From the NCBI RefSeq assembly GCF_000621745.1, contig NZ_JHXK01000009.1:124001-188000 (forward strand): a stretch of DNA of 64,000 bases, in the 5' to 3' direction. How positions within the stretch are numbered: the first letter of the stretch is position 1; every line of letters starts with the position of its first letter. The position numbers and the translations under genes are program-made. Under the pieces are notes generated by a model that ran no database searches, was not told where the DNA came from, and worked only from the letters and a program-made list of their open reading frames with translations. This stretch comes from Clostridium beijerinckii HUN142 (GTDB lineage: Bacteria > Bacillota > Clostridia > Clostridiales > Clostridiaceae). Positions 60,956-64,000 of this stretch are shown here, in pieces.

Positions 60956-61177
60956 ATGTATGATGATCTTATAAAGGTTGCTATGACTCAAGGAATTTGG
61001 ACATTACTTAGTTGTGTGCTTATAGTATACATATTAAAAGCACAGGAATCTAGAGACCTAAGGCAGGAAGAAAGAGAAAAAAATTATCAGGAAATAATTA
61101 AGGAACTTACTGATAAATTAAATCTTCTAGATTCCATGAATTCAGCTCTAAATGAAATCAAAATTAAGATTAATTAA
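60956..61177 (+). CDS. BhlA/UviB-family holin-like peptide
   Basis: A 73-aa protein with one N-terminal transmembrane helix (about 12-28, GIWTLLSCVLIVYIL) followed by an EERE-rich amphipathic helix (RQEEREKNYQEIIKEL) and a hydrophilic tail, the layout of BhlA/UviB holins. Such proteins permeabilise the membrane to release bacteriocins or toxins. RBS GGAGGG, 4 nt after the sigma gene, so the two are translationally linked. Confidence 0.88.
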   Translation: MYDDLIKVAMTQGIWTLLSCVLIVYILKAQESRDLRQEEREKNYQEIIKELTDKLNLLDSMNSALNEIKIKIN

Positions 61178-61259
61178 AGTTTATCTTTTAGATTTCTCTA
61201 ATATAAAAACCATTTATTTCTTTGAGATGTGTATTAAAAAGTGTTTAATAATATAAAAT

Positions 61260-61307
61260 AAAAGTATATAATCTTTAAAGTTTATGGATTATATACTTTT
61301 ATTTTTA
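61260..61307 (+). terminator. Terminator of the sigma/holin operon
   Basis: AAAAGTATATAATC pairs with GATTATATACTTTT, followed by ATTTTTAT. It is a perfect 14-bp stem. Confidence 0.9.
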
Positions 61308-61398
61308 TGTAAGCATAATGCTATTGTGTTTATTTTTGTCATATAATTATGTATAATATAACTTGATTAAGTTTAGATTGAGGTGATTTATTATTTTA

Positions 61399-61923
61399 TT
61401 GTTTAAATATTTAGATATTCTTCTATTCCTTGTTTTTTTCTGCTTATCATTAATTTTTATGATAAATTATATCCAGTCATACCATAGATTGGTTGGAGAT
61501 AAAAAAGCTAATTTAGTAATTGATTCACATTTGCGTTCCAATAAACACTCATATTTTATGTATATCTTTATTGTATTTCTTATAGTAAGAAATATTGTAG
61601 AAAGCTTTTCTTTATACTTACTTCTAAGTAATTGTACTCTTATATTTATTATTATTTTATGTCTATTTTTATATGACAAAGTTGTATCTAAAATGTATTT
61701 TCTTGAAGATGGAATTTTTATTGGAAATAAATTCATTGAATATATAGATATAAGAAGCCTTGACTTTATAGAAGAAAAAAATGAGGTTTTAATTATAAAG
61801 ATATATTATATTTTTTTAGAAAAAGATTTTACTATTTCATATAAAATAAATCATGATTCAAAAAGTAAAATCGAGGATTATATTAATTCATTAAGTATTA
61901 ATGTTAATATTAACGGGGAATAG
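61399..61923 (+). CDS. Membrane protein with YcxB/DUF5673-like tail
   Basis: A 174-aa protein with three or four helices (about 5-24, 50-68, 74-92) and a soluble C-terminal domain (LEDGIFIGNKFIEYIDIRSL with IEEKNEVLIIKI) resembling the cytosolic part of YcxB-like or DUF5673 proteins. The start is a TTG. GAGGTGA lies 12 nt upstream, longer than normal spacing, so the N-terminus is uncertain. Single gene with a strong terminator. Confidence 0.6.
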   Translation: MFKYLDILLFLVFFCLSLIFMINYIQSYHRLVGDKKANLVIDSHLRSNKHSYFMYIFIVFLIVRNIVESFSLYLLLSNCTLIFIIILCLFLYDKVVSKMYFLEDGIFIGNKFIEYIDIRSLDFIEEKNEVLIIKIYYIFLEKDFTISYKINHDSKSKIEDYINSLSINVNINGE

Positions 61924-61934
61924 ATAAAACTTAC

Positions 61935-61977
61935 AAAATCCACTCTATGTTGAAAATTCATAGAGTGGATTTTTTAT
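61935..61977 (+). terminator. Intrinsic terminator
   Basis: AAATCCACTCTATG pairs with CATAGAGTGGATTT, followed by TTTATT. It is a perfect stem of about 14 bp. Confidence 0.9.
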
Positions 61978-61978
61978 T

Positions 61979-62053
61979 ATAGATATCGAGCTTTAAAACT
62001 AAATTTGTGCGGTAACTTAACAAAATCATAAATATTTTGTTCCGAAAAACTAT
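61979..62053 (+). repeat. Structured dispersed repeat, left-half copy
   Basis: TAGATAT, then TTTAAAACTAAATTTGTG, GGTAACTTAACAAAATCATA and AATATTTTGTTCCGAAAAAC are collinear with the 29.8 kb copy at about 90% identity. The right basal arm is absent. It lies just after a terminator and about 105 nt before the next gene. Confidence 0.7.
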
Positions 62054-62157
62054 TTATTCTAGTTATTGCTTGATTCACATTTATATATTCTTTAAAATTA
62101 ATATAATATTGCATATTATTGTAAATTTATATATTACAAATAAAATGGGGGATCAAC

Positions 62158-62499
62158 ATGAATGAATTTATCTGCTTTTTGGAAGAATATTTTTTCTTAG
62201 TACTTTCAATATTGCTATTTGTAATTGGCTTTAGCTGTCGTTTCAATTCATTAAAGGCTATTACTTCTCTTAAACTTAATATTGCTAAAAGAAAATATAC
62301 TATAATTGATGAAAAAGAATACTTAAAATTTGAGGGAACTTACAATTTACTTATAGGATGCTTATCTTTTATTAGCTTTTTAATAGTTACATTAAAGGAA
62401 GACTTGATTTTTCCTGTACTAACCATAGAGGTAATTATAATAAATATAATTATTTACTTTTATAATAATCTAAAAAAGGACTTTCTACAAAATAAATAA
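62158..62499 (+). CDS. Small membrane protein, DUF3784-like
   Basis: A 113-aa protein with three helices (about 9-28, 61-79, 84-103) and a cytoplasmic loop KRKYTIIDEKEYLKFEGTYN, similar in plan to DUF3784 membrane proteins. RBS GGGGGA. Function unknown. Followed by an AGAGATAG-family terminator at 62619. Confidence 0.6.
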   Translation: MNEFICFLEEYFFLVLSILLFVIGFSCRFNSLKAITSLKLNIAKRKYTIIDEKEYLKFEGTYNLLIGCLSFISFLIVTLKEDLIFPVLTIEVIIINIIIYFYNNLKKDFLQNK

Positions 62500-62618
62500 T
62501 TCATAGTTTACAATATTAAAATTTTTCTATGTAATGTGAAAAATTTTAATATTGGTGAATATTTCATTTAACTTATGCAAACAATTATCATTGAAGTATT
62601 AACTTTCAACTATGGTAA

Positions 62619-62657
62619 AGAGATAGCATTTTAAATTACCCTGCTATCTCTTTTTTA
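62619..62657 (+). terminator. Terminator, AGAGATAG family
   Basis: AGAGATAGCA pairs with TGCTATCTCT, followed by TTTTTTA. Same stem sequence as at 30347 and 36620. A second hairpin (GTGAACCACC region to GCCCTTA/TAAGGGC near 62783-62800) follows in the 62658-62832 gap. Confidence 0.8.
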
Positions 62658-62832
62658 TTATTTATTTAACCTAACAATTATTTACAATATTATAGTTTTG
62701 AATATTTTTTTATAAATGACATATACTACTCTCGTAAAATAGTAGTAATTTAATTTCATTAAAAGTGAACCACCAGAATAAGCCCTTATTTGCAAGGGCT
62801 TATTTTTGTATTATTAAATAAATATCTATTCT

Positions 62833-62861
62833 GAATATATATATTAACTTTTCACATAATA
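62833..62861 (+). promoter_or_regulatory. Sigma-G-like promoter
   Basis: GAATA (62833-62837) and CATAATA (62855-62861) stand 17 nt apart. Bases just after (AAATAA) and before (CTTTTCA) also match the promoter at 8595-8623. The shared block suggests forespore expression of the paralogous secreted proteins. Confidence 0.5.
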
Positions 62862-62912
62862 AAATAAATCAATTAATTATACAGTTTAATTAAGAAAGGT
62901 GGATGATTTTTA

Positions 62913-63233
62913 ATGAAGAGATTTCGTACAGCATTATTTGCTTTCTTATTAGTATTATTTACATCATTGACAACCAGCGCTTATAGTCAATCTGGTAAAA
63001 CTCTTTCTCAAGGAATTTATAATGCAAGAGATTCAAATTTATTAATAAGTACTCCTATGACAGTTAAGATTGATTCTCCTAGCGGCAAGGCTATTATCTT
63101 TATACTTGATTCTGATTATTCCATGAAGGAAATGGTAAAGTTAGAAGCCGAATCCACTGAACACACTTTAAAGCCATTTGATTATGGTTCCTTAATCATA
63201 ATCGTTGGTAATTCAAGTGTTACCTTTTACTAA
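62913..63233 (+). CDS. Small secreted protein, paralogue 3 of 3
   Basis: A 106-aa protein with a signal peptide (about 1-25, ending SAYSQ). The mature part follows the pattern of the 8676 and 9041 products: KTLSQGIYNARDSNL, TVKIDSPSGKAIIFILDSDY, KLEAESTEHTLKPFDYGSLI. It is 53 kb away from the tandem pair but carries the same kind of promoter and RBS (AAAGGTGG). Function unknown. An extracytoplasmic spore role is inferred from the promoter only. Confidence 0.75.
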   Translation: MKRFRTALFAFLLVLFTSLTTSAYSQSGKTLSQGIYNARDSNLLISTPMTVKIDSPSGKAIIFILDSDYSMKEMVKLEAESTEHTLKPFDYGSLIIIVGNSSVTFY

Positions 63234-63234
63234 A

Positions 63235-63260
63235 AGGCACTAGAAATAGTGCCCTTCTTA
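63235..63260 (+). terminator. Short terminator-like hairpin
   Basis: GGCACT pairs with AGTGCC around AGAAAT, followed by CTTCTTATATTT. Confidence 0.6.
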
Positions 63261-63294
63261 TATTTCAAAATTTATTTATTCATAATTCTATATC

Positions 63295-63597
63295 TTAGTG
63301 ATGGAAGTTTATAAACACCAATACTATTATACAAACAACAATGTTAGGCATTAAAATAGTCAGCAAATTACTTACTATTTTTGTCCTTTTATTTCTCTCA
63401 TCTTTTCCTTCACTTAGGTAATTAGCTAAGTATTTATCGCCACTAATAAATGAACCATTTAAAATTCCACATATAACAATACAAAAAGCACTTAAAAAAC
63501 CAGATATTTTTAATGTTATATTATAATCATTCATTAAAAATCCTGCTATATATGACACCATCGCAATAATTAAACCAATAATAAATGATGTTTTCAA
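63295..63597 (-). CDS. DUF5316-like membrane protein
   Basis: A 100-aa protein with three helices (about 5-22, 30-50, 75-96). The loop SGDKYLANYLSEGKDERNKR between helices 2 and 3 matches DUF5316-type small membrane proteins. The start is TTG with AGGAGG 7 nt upstream. Function unknown. Confidence 0.65.
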   Translation of the reverse strand: MKTSFIIGLIIAMVSYIAGFLMNDYNITLKISGFLSAFCIVICGILNGSFISGDKYLANYLSEGKDERNKRTKIVSNLLTILMPNIVVCIIVLVFINFHH

Positions 63598-63698
63598 AAC
63601 TTTTCCTCCTCATATACGAAGCCTCACATACTTATTAAGAATAAACGTTTAAATTTTAATTATCATAATTACGTTTTGATATAATTACTAATTATGCA

Positions 63699-64000
63699 TT
63701 ATTCATAGTAAGTATACCCCTTCATTTTACTTTGTATTACTAATATAAGATTTATAAAATGAAATCCTGGAAATGATAATATAACCAAAATATTAGAAGC
63801 ATTAAAAATTATTATTACTATTCCAGCTATAATAAGATACACTGAATTTAATATTGCAAACTTTAACTGCATCCTAAAAAATTCTCTTGGTTTTATAATT
63901 GTCATTTCTGTTTTTCTTGCAAATCTTTTATTGTAGTAAGTAATTTTATCCTTACAACAAATAGAATATATTAAATAGATTACTCCAATTAAAATTGGTA
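63699..64000 (-). CDS. Membrane protein cut by the right edge of the window
   Basis: The frame that ends at 63699 stays open to the window edge, at least 100 codons. The first methionine inside (near 63905) has no RBS and is preceded by KRFARKTE, so it is not the start. Visible parts are a helix at the edge (PILIGVIYLIYSI, then CCKDKITYYNKRFARK), a cytoplasmic segment with IIKPREFFRMQLKF, and two further helices (SVYLIIAGIVIIIF, LVILSFPGFHFINLILVI). The plan recalls DUF3784-like proteins. N-terminus not seen. Confidence 0.65.
   Translation of the reverse strand, partial: PILIGVIYLIYSICCKDKITYYNKRFARKTEMTIIKPREFFRMQLKFAILNSVYLIIAGIVIIIFNASNILVILSFPGFHFINLILVIQSKMKGYTYYE

Noticed and set aside
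63699-63905. Complete 68-aa membrane protein
   Set aside because: The frame is open to the window edge and the internal Met has no RBS, so it is the C-terminal part of a larger gene.
1-64000. tRNA or rRNA genes
   Set aside because: No cloverleaf with conserved GGTTCGAATCC-type arm and no rRNA-like conserved stretch was noticed on either strand.

Overview
The window is an AT-rich stretch of a Gram-positive, spore-forming anaerobe, most probably a cluster I (solventogenic-type) Clostridium. The grounds are the very low G+C, strong AGGAGG-type ribosome binding sites, two B12 riboswitches, Clostridium-type small proteins (DUF1540, DUF1659/DUF2922, YmaF, a UviB-like holin, DUF4179 anti-sigma) and two promoters that look sigma-G dependent. 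No rRNA, tRNA or CRISPR array was seen. This is a chromosomal accessory region of many small operons, each closed by a clear intrinsic terminator.

Layout. 0-9.4 kb: LacI regulator with operators at its own promoter and at a neighbour cut by the left edge; a secreted cysteine-phytase/GxGYxYP fusion; a choloylglycine hydrolase-family amidase; an ECF sigma/DUF4179 pair; the DUF1659-DUF2922 pair; two small secreted paralogues. 9.5-18.5 kb: a four-gene MacB/FtsX-type ABC operon, MarR plus serine hydrolase, ApbE plus DUF445. 18.6-29.7 kb: two B12-riboswitch units, btuFCD (+) and cbiQOMN (-), around a GNAT, a DUF2087/GIY-YIG-like regulator and a diguanylate cyclase; together they supply corrinoid uptake and cobalt for B12 synthesis. 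29.8-44.4 kb: small metabolic, membrane and stress genes (acetyltransferases, DUF1835, YmaF, aldo/keto reductase, HAD, GrpB, GH25 lysozyme), a decayed methyltransferase and a second ECF sigma/anti-sigma pair. 44.5-48 kb: a decaying prophage early region (XRE repressor with operators, replisome organizer, DnaC-like loader). 48-57 kb: MFS exporter, flavodoxin-like reductase with tandem operators, YibE/F, secreted metallophosphoesterase, then a visibly less AT-rich TetR/hydrolase island next to an IS21-like remnant, and MarR. 57-64 kb: HAD phosphatase, an IS1595 remnant, a lipoprotein, a UviA/TcdR-like sigma factor with a UviB-like holin, membrane proteins, a third small secreted paralogue and a DUF5316 protein.

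The most unusual item is a dispersed family of structured repeats (copies near 29.8, 35.6, 44.85, 50.6 and 62.0 kb). A 14-bp perfect inverted repeat closes the base and the top is variable. The 50.6 kb copy carries an extra nested-hairpin domain of more than 100 nt that looks like a folded RNA. Other points of interest are a short hairpin repeat present twice (32.8/34.6 kb), a promoter that runs into a terminator within about 20 nt (36.5 kb), and the three-gene family of small secreted proteins under matching sigma-G-like promoters.

All function calls rest on reading motifs and family resemblance by eye. No database search was run.
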